Positions 35,231 to 45,810 of a stretch of 64,000 nucleotides of DNA are shown here, one piece after another. How positions within the stretch are numbered: the first letter of the stretch is position 1; each line of letters starts with the position of its first letter. This DNA is from Mycobacterium numidiamassiliense (GTDB taxonomy: Bacteria > Actinomycetota > Actinomycetes > Mycobacteriales > Mycobacteriaceae). Below the pieces are notes generated by a model. It did not search any database. It was not told the DNA's origin and was given only the letters and a program-made list of their open reading frames with translations. The DNA is taken from contig NZ_FUEZ01000004.1 of assembly GCF_900157365.1 (NCBI RefSeq), positions 979,066 through 1,043,065 on the forward strand, given 5' to 3'. The position numbers and the translations under genes were made by a program.

Positions 35231-36376
35231 ATGACGAACGACGTAGCCATCATCGGCGTGGGTCTGCACCCCTTCGGCAGGTTCGACAAGACGGCGATGC
35301 AGATGGGCGCCGAGGCGATCCAGTTCGCGCTCGACGACGCCGGCGTGGGATGGAAGGACATCCAGTTCGGATTCGGGGGAAGTCACGAAGTGTCCAACCC
35401 GGACGCGGTGACCCGCCTGGTCGGACTGACCGGCATCACCTTCACCAACGTCTTCAACGCCTGCGCCACCGCGGCCAGTGCCGTTCAGCAGACCGCCGAC
35501 ACCATCCGGTTGGGCAAGTACGACATCGGCATCGCGATTGGCTTGGACAAGCATCCGCGCGGAGCGTTCACCGACGACCCCGCCAAGCTGGCGCTGCCGC
35601 AGTGGTACGCGCAGAACGGGCAGTTCGTCACCACCAAGTTCTTCGGGATGAAGGCCAACAAGTACCTGCACGACCACAACATCTCGCAGGAGACCCTGGC
35701 GCGGGTGGCCAACAAGAACTTCCGCAATGGTGCGCTGAACCCGAATGCGTTCCGCCGCAAGGAGATTTCCGTCGAGGAGATCCTCAACTCGACCGTGCTC
35801 AACTACCCGTTGACGCAGTACATGTTCTGTGCGCCCGACGAGGGCGCCGCGGCCGTCATCATGTGCCGCGCTGATATCGCGCACAAGTACACCGACAAGC
35901 CGGTCTACGTGCGCGCCTGCGAGATTCGCACCCGCACGTTCGGTGCGTACGAGGTGCATGCCACCTTCGCCCCGCTCGACGAGGACGTCTCCCCGACGGT
36001 GTACGCGTCCAAGGCGGCTTACGAAGCCGCGGGCATCGGGCCCGAGGACGTCGATGTCGCCCAGCTGCAGGACACCGACGCCGGCAACGAGGTCATCCAC
36101 ATGGCCGAGACGGGCCTGTGCGCCGACGGTGAGCAGGAGAAGCTGCTGGCCGATGGCGCCACCGAGATTCACGGCTCGATGCCGGTGAACACCGATGGCG
36201 GGCTGATCGCCAATGGCGAGCCGATCGGAGCGTCGGGGCTACGGCAGGTGCACGAGCTGGTGCGCCAGCTGCGCGGCGAGGCGGGCGATCGCCAGGTGCC
36301 CGGCAATCCCCGCGTCGGGTTGGCGCAGGTGTACGGCGCACCGGGTACCGCGTCGGCGACGATTCTGTCGCTCTAG
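35231..36376 (+). CDS. SCP-x/Ltp-type thiolase or aldolase
   Basis: A 381-residue thiolase-fold protein of the lipid-transfer (Ltp, SCP-x) group. The active-site Cys lies in VFNACATAASAV. The C-terminal catalytic His segment of true thiolases is replaced by NTDGGLIANGEPIGASGLRQVHEL, with no GHP motif. That pattern fits an Ltp2-like retro-aldolase as well as a thiolase. With DUF35 it probably cleaves a branched-chain or ring CoA ester. TTAAATT follows the stop before the convergent ercc3 gene. Confidence 0.85.
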   Translation: MTNDVAIIGVGLHPFGRFDKTAMQMGAEAIQFALDDAGVGWKDIQFGFGGSHEVSNPDAVTRLVGLTGITFTNVFNACATAASAVQQTADTIRLGKYDIGIAIGLDKHPRGAFTDDPAKLALPQWYAQNGQFVTTKFFGMKANKYLHDHNISQETLARVANKNFRNGALNPNAFRRKEISVEEILNSTVLNYPLTQYMFCAPDEGAAAVIMCRADIAHKYTDKPVYVRACEIRTRTFGAYEVHATFAPLDEDVSPTVYASKAAYEAAGIGPEDVDVAQLQDTDAGNEVIHMAETGLCADGEQEKLLADGATEIHGSMPVNTDGGLIANGEPIGASGLRQVHELVRQLRGEAGDRQVPGNPRVGLAQVYGAPGTASATILSL

Positions 36377-36395
36377 ATAGGTAGCGCGCGGCAAA

Positions 36396-38045
36396 TTAAA
36401 TCGCCGGCCCCAGTAGGTCGTCGGCGTCACGGATGATGTAGCCGTAGCCCTGCTCGGCGAGAAAGCGCTGTCGGTGCGCGGCGTAGTCAGCGTCCAGGCT
36501 GTCGCGGGCCACTACGGAGTAGAAGACGGCGCCGCCGCCGTCGGCCTTGGGCCGCAGTAGCCGGCCGAGCCGTTGGGCCTCCTCCTGGCGTGAGCCAAAT
36601 GTTCCCGAAACTTGCACCGCGACTGAGGCTTCCGGCAGATCGATGGAGAAGTTGGCGACCTTGGACACCACCAGCGTGGACAGCTCGCCGCGGCGGAACG
36701 CGTCGAACAAGGCTTCACGTTCCTTGGTCCGGGTGGACCCCTGGATAACTGGAGCGTTGAGTTCGGCGCCGAGTTCGTCGAGCTGGTCGAGGTACGCGCC
36801 GATCACCAGGGTCTGCTCGCCGGGGTGTTTCTCCAGAATCGATTTGACCACAGCGATTTTCGTATGGACCGTCGAGCAGAGCTTGTAGCGCTCTTCGGGC
36901 TCGGCGGTGGCATACATCATTCGTTCGTTGTCGGTCATGGTGACGCGGACCTCGATGCACTCCGCGGGGGCGATCCAGCCCTGGGCCTCGATGTCCTTCC
37001 ACGGTGCGTCATAGCGTTTCGGACCGATCAGTGAGAACACATCGCCCTCCCTGCCGTCTTCGCGAATCAGCGTGGCGGTCAGGCCGAGGCGCCGCTTGGA
37101 CTGCAGGTCGGCGGTCATCCGGAACACAGGAGCGGGCAGCAGGTGGACCTCGTCGTAGACGATCAGTCCCCAGTCGCGGCTGTCGAACAGCTCCAGATGC
37201 CGGTACTCGCCCTTACTGCGGCGGGTGATCATTTGATAGGTCGAGATGGTGACGGGCCGGATTTCCTTGCGCTCTCCGGAGTATTCGCCGATCTCCTCCT
37301 CGGTCAGCGAAGTCCGGGCGATCAGTTCGCGCTTCCATTGCCGGGCGGCGACGATGTTGGTGACCAGGATCAGCGTCGTCGCGCTGGCTTTGGCCATCGC
37401 GGCCGCGCCGACCAGGGTCTTGCCCGCGCCGCACGGAAGTACCACCACCCCGGAGCCGCCGGCCCAGAAGGAGTCGGTCGCCAGCTGCTGGTAGTCGCGC
37501 AGGTGCCAGCCGTCTTCGTTCAGCGTGATCGGATGTGCCTCGCCGTCGACATAGCCCGCGAAATCCTCGGCGGGCCAACCGATTTTGAGCAACATCTGCT
37601 TGACCCGCCCGCGCTCGCTGGGGTGGACCACGACGGTGTCGTCATCGAGCCGGGCGCCCAGCATCGGTGCGATCTTTTTGTTGCGCAGCACCTCCTCGAG
37701 CACGGCGCGATCCAGGCTGACCAGGGTGAGGCCATAGGCCGGGTTCTTGACCAGCTGCAGGCGCCCGTAGCGGGCCATGGTGTCGACGATGTCGACCAGC
37801 AAGGGCTGCGGCACCGCGTAGCGGGAATAGGAGACCAGCGCGTCGACGACCTGTTCGGCGTCATGGCCCGCGGCCCGGGCGTTCCACAGCGCCAGCGGCG
37901 TGATGCGGTAGGTGTGCACGTGTTCGGGTGCGCGCTCCAACTCGGCGAACGGCGCGATGGCGGCGCGTGCCGCGCCGGCCAGCTCGTGATCCACCTCGAG
38001 CAGCACCGTCTTGTCGGACTGCACGATCAACGGTCCGTCAGTCAA
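36396..38045 (-). CDS. ercc3: XPB/ERCC3-type DNA helicase (Rv0861c orthologue)
   Basis: A 549-residue superfamily 2 helicase. Walker A is LPCGAGKTLVGA and motif II is IVYDEVHLLP, with GLTATLIRED (motif III) and QRLGRLLRPK (motif VI). The N-terminal domain matches bacterial XPB. It unwinds 3'-5' and partners the Bax1 nuclease in archaea; its mycobacterial role is in DNA repair. TTG start at 38045 with AGGAGGAG upstream, the same start residues as H37Rv (MTDGPLIVQ). It follows the Rv0862c-like gene on the same strand by 61 bases. Confidence 0.93.
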   Translation of the reverse strand: MTDGPLIVQSDKTVLLEVDHELAGAARAAIAPFAELERAPEHVHTYRITPLALWNARAAGHDAEQVVDALVSYSRYAVPQPLLVDIVDTMARYGRLQLVKNPAYGLTLVSLDRAVLEEVLRNKKIAPMLGARLDDDTVVVHPSERGRVKQMLLKIGWPAEDFAGYVDGEAHPITLNEDGWHLRDYQQLATDSFWAGGSGVVVLPCGAGKTLVGAAAMAKASATTLILVTNIVAARQWKRELIARTSLTEEEIGEYSGERKEIRPVTISTYQMITRRSKGEYRHLELFDSRDWGLIVYDEVHLLPAPVFRMTADLQSKRRLGLTATLIREDGREGDVFSLIGPKRYDAPWKDIEAQGWIAPAECIEVRVTMTDNERMMYATAEPEERYKLCSTVHTKIAVVKSILEKHPGEQTLVIGAYLDQLDELGAELNAPVIQGSTRTKEREALFDAFRRGELSTLVVSKVANFSIDLPEASVAVQVSGTFGSRQEEAQRLGRLLRPKADGGGAVFYSVVARDSLDADYAAHRQRFLAEQGYGYIIRDADDLLGPAI

Positions 38046-38106
38046 TGGCGCTACTCCTCCTCATCACTGCACTCTGCATCGTCGCCGGGGCGAGTCATAG
38101 CATTCA

Positions 38107-40362
38107 TTATCGTTCGTGGGCCGACACCACCGACGTGATGCGGTGGATGGCGAAGTCGCGCAGGCGGCCAGAGGCGGAATCGAAGGCCACCAGCTGGCCA
38201 CCTTTGACGGTGATCGGCGACACGACGCGCTGGGTGGCCACGCCGGCCGGGTCCAGGTAGCCGATCAGCAGGGTGTCTTGATCCCGAGCGGCGCGCTGCA
38301 ACAGCGACATCGCGACCGCGGGGTCCACGCGGCTGTTGCCGAACGGCGCAGCGGTCACCTTGCGCAGCACCGAGACGACGGCGTTGAGGGTGTCGCTGCT
38401 GGGGCGCGCCGGCGGTCGGTAGGGCCGGCGCTGCTGCGGCGCGGCTACCCGGGCGCCGAGCGGGCGCACGTCGACGATGGCGCCCGTGGAGTCTTCGGCG
38501 GCCGGGGCGAAGCCGGCGCCGCGCAACGCGACGAGCACCTCGGCGATCGGTGCGGGAGACACCGCGACCGTCGGCGCCAGCGCACGCAGCTGCAGATCTT
38601 CGGCGGCCGCCGCCACCGCCTGGGCCAGCAGTGCCGGGTCCTCGCAGCGTACGAACGATGCGGCCATGCCGATCCGAAGCTGGCCGTGCCGGCGTGCGAC
38701 GTCGTCGATGAGGTAGGTAAGACCTTGTGGCACGGGCGTTTTGGAATGCTTGGCGAAGAACCCGTGCATCCAGTCGCGGGTCTTTCCGATGTCGAGGGCG
38801 TGGCGGATCGACTGTTCGCTGATGCGGTACACCATCGCCGCTCCGGCGGATTCGACGGTGGCGACCGTAGCCAGCTCCTCTGCGAGGTCGCGCTGCAGCG
38901 GTCCGGGTACCACCACGGTCAGGTCGGCCTGCATCAGGAAGTGGTCGATCGGCTTGGGCAAGGCGCGCGCCATCGCGTCGATCGCGACGGACGGGTCGAC
39001 GGTTTCGTCCAGCAGCGCACGGCCGGGCCCGCTGAGTGCTCCGCGACCCACCAGCCCCAGCGCGTGACCCTCGGTCAACAGATCGGCGAGGGGTTCGGGC
39101 TGCAGGCGTCTGGCCCAGCGCGGACGCTGCCAGATCAGTGCGGCCGACGCCGTGGTCGCGTCGACGCCCGCGCCGGGGGGCAGTTTGGCGAGCATCTCCA
39201 GCAGCAGCCGTCGATCCAGGGGGGCGGCCGTGGAGTACAGCGAATCCGATAGGGCGCCATAAGGTTTCCCGTCGGGACTGCGGCTGCCGATCAACGCGGG
39301 CCGACCGGGCAGGTCAAGCCAGGTGGTAGCCAGCTGGTGCCAGCGCTCTGCCGCGCTCATCGAGGTGAACCGGTCGGCGGCCACCGTCGGCGCCCAGTAC
39401 GGCCCGTCAGCCGTTGCCGGTTCCGGATCGGGGATGCCGCTGGCGATCAGCCCGGCCGCGGCCGCGATCTCGAGGATCAGGCCCAGCCGCGGCTCGGCGA
39501 TGCCGGTCGCCTTGGCCAGCCGCTTGACGTCGCGCACCCCCATGCCGCCGCTGCGCAACTCGGAAATCGGTGCGGCGCCGAGAATCTGGAGCAAGACGTC
39601 GAATTCGCGCAACAGGTCGATGACGGCTCCGGCCGCTGTCGCATCGGCGTCGGAGGCAGTGGTGGTCGACACGACGGGGTCGGGTGCGGTCAGCGTCATC
39701 GGGCCGGGCCGCTCACCGCGCAGCACCTGCCCGACGTGGCGCGGCAAGATCACCGTTTCGGCATCGATGCGCCGTAGCAGCCCCACCGCCAACAAGTGGG
39801 GCACCGGCCGATCCGCCGGCGCGCCGGGCGCCGCGTCGCGGGTACGCCCCACCGGGGACCCTTCGAGCAGTTTGTCCAGCACATCGCGCTGGGCCGGGTC
39901 CAGGCCGTCGATGAGCTCGGCGATCTCTGCTGCGGTGCGTGCCGGCTCCTCGAGCGTGACCTGTCCCGGATGCCACGGCAACGCCGTGCCCGCGTCGGCG
40001 GCCACCCGCGCGGCGGCCTCACCCCAGACCAGTGCGCGCTGCCGAAGGTCGTCCAGTGCATCGATCACGTCGGCTTCCGGCGCCCGGTCGTCGATCAGCG
40101 CCAGCAGCTTCGAGGTCGGCACCGGCGCCGTGTCCGCATGCAGCACCAGCAGTGCGTCGAGCACCGCCAGCCGCAAGAAGTCGAGCTCGTCGGTCGCAGC
40201 CTTGACCGACTGCCTGGCCGCCGCGCGTGCGGCCAGCGCGGCGATGTTGCCAGGTGGCGGCTGGGCAAGGTCTGGCCGTAATTCCAGTAGTCGGATCAAC
40301 CGCTCGTCGGGTAGGTCGGCCAGCCAGGACCCCAGCGGGATATCCGGGGTGTTGTCGGTCAT
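38107..40362 (-). CDS. helicase-associated domain protein (Rv0862c-like)
   Basis: A 751-residue protein whose C-terminus carries the helicase C-terminal-associated (XPB/Ssl2-type) domain and a WYL-like closing segment (GYLDPAGVATQRVVSPITVKG, split here as GYLDPAGVATQ and VVSPITVKG). It is Ala/Leu-rich throughout, with winged-helix-like repeats in the N-terminal half. The ATG at 40362 gives near the H37Rv length; an upstream ATG would add 56 unlikely residues. Adjacent to ercc3 in all mycobacteria I recall, so probably a partner or regulator of that helicase. Confidence 0.85.
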   Translation of the reverse strand: MTDNTPDIPLGSWLADLPDERLIRLLELRPDLAQPPPGNIAALAARAAARQSVKAATDELDFLRLAVLDALLVLHADTAPVPTSKLLALIDDRAPEADVIDALDDLRQRALVWGEAAARVAADAGTALPWHPGQVTLEEPARTAAEIAELIDGLDPAQRDVLDKLLEGSPVGRTRDAAPGAPADRPVPHLLAVGLLRRIDAETVILPRHVGQVLRGERPGPMTLTAPDPVVSTTTASDADATAAGAVIDLLREFDVLLQILGAAPISELRSGGMGVRDVKRLAKATGIAEPRLGLILEIAAAAGLIASGIPDPEPATADGPYWAPTVAADRFTSMSAAERWHQLATTWLDLPGRPALIGSRSPDGKPYGALSDSLYSTAAPLDRRLLLEMLAKLPPGAGVDATTASAALIWQRPRWARRLQPEPLADLLTEGHALGLVGRGALSGPGRALLDETVDPSVAIDAMARALPKPIDHFLMQADLTVVVPGPLQRDLAEELATVATVESAGAAMVYRISEQSIRHALDIGKTRDWMHGFFAKHSKTPVPQGLTYLIDDVARRHGQLRIGMAASFVRCEDPALLAQAVAAAAEDLQLRALAPTVAVSPAPIAEVLVALRGAGFAPAAEDSTGAIVDVRPLGARVAAPQQRRPYRPPARPSSDTLNAVVSVLRKVTAAPFGNSRVDPAVAMSLLQRAARDQDTLLIGYLDPAGVATQRVVSPITVKGGQLVAFDSASGRLRDFAIHRITSVVSAHER

Positions 40363-40489
40363 TGCTGACCAGCGTAAAGCAGCCCGCGGACCCCGAGATC
40401 GCCGCGAGCCCCCCGGCGGCACCGGCGCAGCGCTGCGAGCAATCGCACTCGTGTCACGTGCGCGGGCGTGACCTGTCAGAATGGACAGC

Positions 40490-40681
40490 GTGGCTGACAC
40501 TGCTGAGCGCAAAACCAAGTACGTCGACAACGGCTGGCCGGCGACGGATCCCGACGACCACGCGGTGAGCGAACTCGTGAGCGACCGGACGGGTGCGTTA
40601 TCCCCCTTCGGCGACCTGGTGTTCCCGCTGCCCTCCGACGACCTGCCCTACGTGCACCCGGTCACTGTCGTCAATCGATAG
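40490..40681 (+). CDS. small conserved protein (Rv0863-like)
   Basis: A 63-residue acidic protein starting [21 protein letters not shown] from the GTG at 40490; an ATG at 40481 is possible. It ends [12 protein letters not shown]. The position between Rv0862c and moaC2 matches H37Rv Rv0863. No domain known. It lies 8 bases before moaC, so it may be the first gene of the molybdenum-cofactor operon. Confidence 0.65.
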   Translation: MADTAERKTKYVDNGWPATDPDDHAVSELVSDRTGALSPFGDLVFPLPSDDLPYVHPVTVVNR

Positions 40682-40689
40682 GTGCCGGG

Positions 40690-41226
40690 ATGGCTCGGGC
40701 ATCCAGGGCATCGACGCCGCCCGCGCAGTGGGAGCCGGGCGAGCCCCGTTCCGCCGAGCTGTCGCACCTCGACGAGCGCGGGGCCGCCCACATGGTTGAC
40801 GTCTCCGAGAAGGGTGCCACCAAGCGGACCGCCGTCGCGGCGGGCTCCTTGCGGACCTCGGCGGACGTGGTGGCGCTGATCTCGAGCGGCGGCCTGCCCA
40901 AGGGCGATGCGCTGGCCACCGCGCGGGTCGCCGGCATCTTGGCGGCCAAGCGGACCAGCGACCTGATCCCGTTGTGCCACCAGCTCGCGCTCACCGGCGT
41001 CGACGTCGATTTCACCGTCGGCGAATCGGATATCGAGATCGTCGCGACGGTGCGCAGTACCGACCGCACGGGTGTGGAGATGGAGGCGCTGACCGCCGTC
41101 AGTGTGGCTGCCCTTACGCTCTACGACATGATCAAGGCGGTCGACCCGGCCGCGCGTATCGATGACATCCGCGTGCTCCGCAAGGAGGGCGGCAAGACCG
41201 GACATTGGGCACGTGATGAGCGCTAG
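40690..41226 (+). CDS. moaC: cyclic pyranopterin monophosphate synthase MoaC
   Basis: A 178-residue MoaC. It has the conserved [32 protein letters not shown] and the [14 protein letters not shown] motif with the catalytic His, then [20 protein letters not shown]. It completes cyclisation to cPMP in the first step of molybdenum-cofactor synthesis after MoaA. The N-terminal 20 residues are an extension relative to E. coli MoaC. It overlaps mog by 11 bases. Confidence 0.94.
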   Translation: MARASRASTPPAQWEPGEPRSAELSHLDERGAAHMVDVSEKGATKRTAVAAGSLRTSADVVALISSGGLPKGDALATARVAGILAAKRTSDLIPLCHQLALTGVDVDFTVGESDIEIVATVRSTDRTGVEMEALTAVSVAALTLYDMIKAVDPAARIDDIRVLRKEGGKTGHWARDER

Positions 41227-41698
41227 ATCCGCACGAATCATTATCGCCTCGACTCGGGCCGCCGACGGCGCATACACCGACGAATGTGGCCCGATTATCG
41301 CCGAATGGCTTGAGCGCCATGGTTTTTCGTCGAATGAACCGAAAGTTGTCGCTGACGGTAACCCGGTCGGCGAGGCGCTGCACGACGCGCTCGACGAAGA
41401 CGTCGCCGTCATCATCACCTCCGGTGGCACCGGTATCTCGCCTACCGACGCCACGCCTGACCAGACCGTGGCGGTGCTGGACTACATGATCCCCGGGCTG
41501 GCTGATGCCATTCGCCGCTCCGGGGAGCAGAAGGTGCCCACGTCGGTGCTGTCGCGCGGTGTGTGCGGGGTGGCCGGCACGACGCTGATCGTCAACTTGC
41601 CGGGCTCACCCGGCGGTGTGCGCGACGGCCTTGGAGTGCTCGCCAACGTGCTCGACCACGCGCTCGACCAACTCGCGGGCAAAGATCACGAGCGATGA
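41216..41698 (+). CDS. mog: molybdopterin adenylyltransferase Mog/MoaB
   Basis: A 160-residue MogA/MoaB-fold protein. It has the [13 protein letters not shown] strand, the [15 protein letters not shown] loop that binds molybdopterin, and [13 protein letters not shown]. It adenylylates molybdopterin before metal insertion. The start is at ATG 41216 inside the end of moaC, with an adjacent in-frame GTG at 41213. Its stop overlaps the moaE ATG (ATGA). Confidence 0.92.
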   Translation: MSARSARIIIASTRAADGAYTDECGPIIAEWLERHGFSSNEPKVVADGNPVGEALHDALDEDVAVIITSGGTGISPTDATPDQTVAVLDYMIPGLADAIRRSGEQKVPTSVLSRGVCGVAGTTLIVNLPGSPGGVRDGLGVLANVLDHALDQLAGKDHER

Positions 41699-42120
41699 CG
41701 CTCGTCGTGCGCGCCGCGATGACCGAGCAGCCGATTTCTCTGACCGAGCACGAAGAACTGGTGGGACATCGGTCGGCTGGGGCCATCGTCGGGTTCGTCG
41801 GGATGATTCGCGATCACGACGAAGGGCGCCGGGTGGTGCGGCTGGAGTACTCCGCGCATCCGTCGGCCGCTCAGGTCATGGCCGAGGTGGTTGCCGAGGT
41901 CGCGACGGAGTCCAGCGGGGTACGCGCCGTGGCGGCCAGCCACCGCATCGGTGCCCTGCACATCGGTGAGGCGGCGTTGGTCGCGGCGGTTGCCGCCGAC
42001 CATCGACAGGCGGCATTTGCCACGTGCGCGCAACTAGTCGACGCCATCAAGGCGCGGCTGCCGGTATGGAAGCACCAGTTCTTCGATGACGGCACCGAGG
42101 AATGGGTGGGCTCGGCCTGA
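41695..42120 (+). CDS. moaE: molybdopterin synthase large subunit MoaE
   Basis: A 141-residue MoaE. It has [44 protein letters not shown] and the C-terminal [11 protein letters not shown] with the catalytic Lys. It joins with the MoaD subunit encoded at 43333-43623 to add the dithiolene sulfurs to cPMP. The ATG overlaps the mog stop by 4 bases. Last gene of the moaC-mog-moaE operon and convergent with rpfA. Confidence 0.94.
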   Translation: MTLVVRAAMTEQPISLTEHEELVGHRSAGAIVGFVGMIRDHDEGRRVVRLEYSAHPSAAQVMAEVVAEVATESSGVRAVAASHRIGALHIGEAALVAAVAADHRQAAFATCAQLVDAIKARLPVWKHQFFDDGTEEWVGSA

Positions 42121-42147
42121 CCGTTCGCGGGAGAGCCCGCCGACCGA

Positions 42148-43299
<1,152 letters not shown>

Positions 43300-43332
43300 T
43301 TATCATTCCGTTACGTGACTTATTTCACAGTT

Positions 43333-43623
43333 TTAACCGCCGGCGAAGGGCGGGAGAACATCGATCGTGTTGCCGCTGCGTAACGGCGTGGTCTCATCGC
43401 GGACGGCGACTCCGTCGCAGAGATACGAGCAGCGTTCCAACACAGTCGCGAGGCGAGTGCCCGCAACGGCGAGTCGCTCAACCAACTCGGCCACCGTGGT
43501 CCCCGGACGCAGTATCACGGTCTCCGATTCGGCGCCTGCGGCCGCACACGCGGCGGCGAAGTAGCGGACCGTCACCTGAATACCCTCCGCCGCTGCGGGG
43601 GCGTGCCCTGTCGGGTTAGCCAC
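43333..43623 (-). CDS. moaD: molybdopterin synthase sulfur carrier MoaD
   Basis: A 96-residue ubiquitin-like protein ending in the required Gly-Gly (VLPPFAGG). It carries VTVRYFAAACAAAG and TTVAELVERLA strands and helix. The C-terminal Gly is thiocarboxylated and donates sulfur in the MoaE active site. The GTG start overlaps the moaA stop by 8 bases. Confidence 0.92.
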   Translation of the reverse strand: MANPTGHAPAAAEGIQVTVRYFAAACAAAGAESETVILRPGTTVAELVERLAVAGTRLATVLERCSYLCDGVAVRDETTPLRSGNTIDVLPPFAGG

Positions 43624-44695
43624 CGATCGCGCTCATCGGCCGGTCGGGCTGGATGAAGTTGGGGTCGTTGATGCCGTGGCCGGCCGGCTTGCCCCACATC
43701 GCGGCGCGCCAGGCCGCTTCGATCGCGTCGTCGTGGGCGCCGCCGCGCAGCTGGCCTCGCAGGTCGGTCTCTTCGGTGGCAAACAGACAGCTGCGGATCT
43801 GGCCGTCGGCGGTCAGCCGGGTGCGGTCGCACGTCGAGCAGAACGCGTGTGAGACCGACGCCACCACACCGAACTTTCCGGGTGGCGTGTCCGGGCCCTC
43901 GTCGACGTGCCACAGCTCGGCGGGGGCGGAGCCCCGCGGCGCCGGATCGGGCCGCAGCCGGAAGTGGGGCCGCAGCGCCGACAGCACGTCGTCGGCGGTC
44001 AGCGTCGCGTCTCGGCGCCACAGGTGTCCGGCGTCCAGCGGCATCTGCTCGATGACCCGCAGCTGATAGCCGTGCTCCAGGCAGAACCGCAGTAGGTCCA
44101 CGACGTCGTCTCGCCCGGTGACGGGATCGAGCACGGCGTTGACCTTCACCGGCGTCAGGCCGGCCTGTTGGGCGGCGGCCAGCCCGGCCAGCACGTCAGC
44201 GAGCCGGTCGCGGCGGGTGATGGCCGCGAAGTGATCGCGGTTGACGCTGTCCAGCGAGACGTTGACCCGGTCCAGGCCAGCCTTGGCCAGGGCGGCCGCC
44301 CGTCGTGCCAGCCCGACGCCGTTGGTCGTCAGCGAGATCTCTGGACGGGGCCGCAACGCGGCCGCAGCCGCGACCACCTCTTCGAGGTGACGGGCCAACA
44401 GCGGCTCGCCGCCGGTGAAGCGCACGCTGGTGACACCGAGCCGGGTCACCGCGATCCGCATCAGCCTCCCCAGCTCGTCGGGCCGCAGTAGCTGTTCGCC
44501 GGGCAGCCAGTCCAGGCCGTCGGCCGGCATGCAATAACTGCACCGCAGGTTGCAGCGATCGGTGAGCGAGACCCGCAGGTCGGTCGCGGCCCTGCCGTAG
44601 GTGTCCAGCAACGGGCCGGCGCCGGGAGCGTCCGTCGCCGCGGCGTGGCCCGTCCGGTCCGGCATCGCCGGAACGCCGAGTGCGGTCAGGGTCAT
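43616..44695 (-). CDS. moaA: GTP 3',8-cyclase MoaA (radical SAM)
   Basis: A 359-residue radical SAM enzyme. The N-terminal [4Fe-4S] motif C-x3-C-x2-C is in DRCNLRCSYCMPADG. FTGGEPLL follows, and the C-terminal cluster Cys set is in HAFCSTCDRTRLTADGQIRSCLF. Conserved GQLRGGA lies near the C-terminus; the usual terminal GG follows (SAIGG). It starts molybdenum-cofactor synthesis. The ATG at 44695 overlaps the stop of the YccF gene. Confidence 0.94.
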   Translation of the reverse strand: MTLTALGVPAMPDRTGHAAATDAPGAGPLLDTYGRAATDLRVSLTDRCNLRCSYCMPADGLDWLPGEQLLRPDELGRLMRIAVTRLGVTSVRFTGGEPLLARHLEEVVAAAAALRPRPEISLTTNGVGLARRAAALAKAGLDRVNVSLDSVNRDHFAAITRRDRLADVLAGLAAAQQAGLTPVKVNAVLDPVTGRDDVVDLLRFCLEHGYQLRVIEQMPLDAGHLWRRDATLTADDVLSALRPHFRLRPDPAPRGSAPAELWHVDEGPDTPPGKFGVVASVSHAFCSTCDRTRLTADGQIRSCLFATEETDLRGQLRGGAHDDAIEAAWRAAMWGKPAGHGINDPNFIQPDRPMSAIGG

Positions 44696-45096
44696 GCGGC
44701 CACCGCTGCGAATTGCTGCGACGACCCGACCGGAACGATCTGCTTGCCCAAAGGCATAAGCGATACCGGAATGAGTTTGAGGTTGGCCAGCGCCAGCGGA
44801 ATACCGATGATCGTGATCGCCATCGCCGCGGCGCTGATGAGATGGCCGATTGCCAGCCACATTCCGAACAGCAGTATCCACAGGACATTTCCGATAAGCG
44901 CCCCGGTGCCGGCTGTTGGTTTGTCGACGATCGTGCGGCCGAACGGCCACAGCGCATATGACGCGATGCGCAGCGACGCGAAACTAAAGGGGATCGTGAT
45001 GATGAGCAGGAAGCTGATAAGCGCCGCCACCACATATCCGGCGGCCATCCACAGGCCACCGAATAGAAGCCAGATTATGTTCAGGATCAGGCGCAT
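44692..45096 (-). CDS. YccF-domain membrane protein (Rv0870c-like)
   Basis: A 134-residue protein with two tandem YccF inner-membrane domains. Each is a hydrophobic hairpin with NIIWLLFGGLWMA or NVLWILLFGMWLA, and IPFSFASLRIA or IPLALANLKLI. Function unknown. It overlaps moaA by 4 bases, and the same order occurs in H37Rv. Confidence 0.9.
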   Translation of the reverse strand: MRLILNIIWLLFGGLWMAAGYVVAALISFLLIITIPFSFASLRIASYALWPFGRTIVDKPTAGTGALIGNVLWILLFGMWLAIGHLISAAAMAITIIGIPLALANLKLIPVSLMPLGKQIVPVGSSQQFAAVAA

Positions 45097-45259
45097 TTCA
45101 CCTCCTGCGGTACCGCCAGCCTAGCGAGTAACTCCGAAACCGGGGGTGCTTGGCGGTCAACCGTCCGAGTAGGATCTGAATCCACATCGCGTCCTGCGCA
45201 GGCGGGACGCGTCTTGTGTTGTCCATCCTAGGTATCCGTCAGACAAGCAGGTGAGACCA

Positions 45260-45670
45260 GTGCCGACCGGCAAGGTTAAGTGGTACGACTCCGAGAAGGG
45301 GTTTGGCTTCCTGTCGCAGGAGGACGGCGAGGACGTCTACGTCCGTTCGTCGGCATTGCCCGAGGGTGTGGAGGGGCTGAAGACCGGGCAGAAGGTGGAA
45401 TTCGGCGTCGCCTCCGGGCGCCGCGGACCCCAGGCCCTGAGTCTGAAGCTGATCGACCCCCCGCCCAGCCTTACCAAGACGCGCCGCGAAGCGACGCCCA
45501 CCGAGCACAAGCACAGCCCCGACGAGCTGCACGGCATGGTCGAGGACATGATCACGTTGCTGGAGAGCACCGTGCAGCCGGAGTTGCGCAAGGGACGCTA
45601 TCCCGATCGCAAGGTCGCACGCCGGGTCTCCGAGGTCGTCAAGGCAGTGGCTCAGGAGCTCGACGCCTAA
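45260..45670 (+). CDS. cspB: cold-shock domain protein CspB (Rv0871-like)
   Basis: A 136-residue protein: an N-terminal cold-shock OB domain ([15 protein letters not shown] and [12 protein letters not shown]1 and RNP2 equivalents) plus a C-terminal helical extension of about 65 residues typical of this mycobacterial CspB. It binds single-stranded nucleic acid. The start is at GTG 45260 with AGGTGAGA upstream; an in-frame GTG at 45251 is possible. This is the last gene syntenic with H37Rv in the window. Confidence 0.92.
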   Translation: MPTGKVKWYDSEKGFGFLSQEDGEDVYVRSSALPEGVEGLKTGQKVEFGVASGRRGPQALSLKLIDPPPSLTKTRREATPTEHKHSPDELHGMVEDMITLLESTVQPELRKGRYPDRKVARRVSEVVKAVAQELDA

Positions 45671-45810
45671 CTCGCCGCATGGCGGTCGCCGTCTGGCGGA
45701 GTGACCGCATAGTGCTGCGAAAGTGGTTGAGATAAGGGATTCTTCGCGTTTCTCGATGTCCGCCGCTGTCAGCGGTTCTTCCACGGGCGTCGCTGAGGCA
45801 GAATGTCGCC

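Noticed and set aside
37143..38138. Long plus-strand reading of 331 codons opposite ercc3
   Set aside because: It is antisense to a well-conserved helicase, has no family motif and is a usual by-product of high GC3.
39323..40471. Long plus-strand Ser/Arg-rich reading opposite the Rv0862c-like gene
   Set aside because: Low-complexity composition, no start signal and full overlap with a conserved gene.
42121..42147. GCGGG/CCCGC hairpin between moaE and rpfA as a terminator
   Set aside because: Only a 5-bp stem without a U-tract, too weak to list as a feature.
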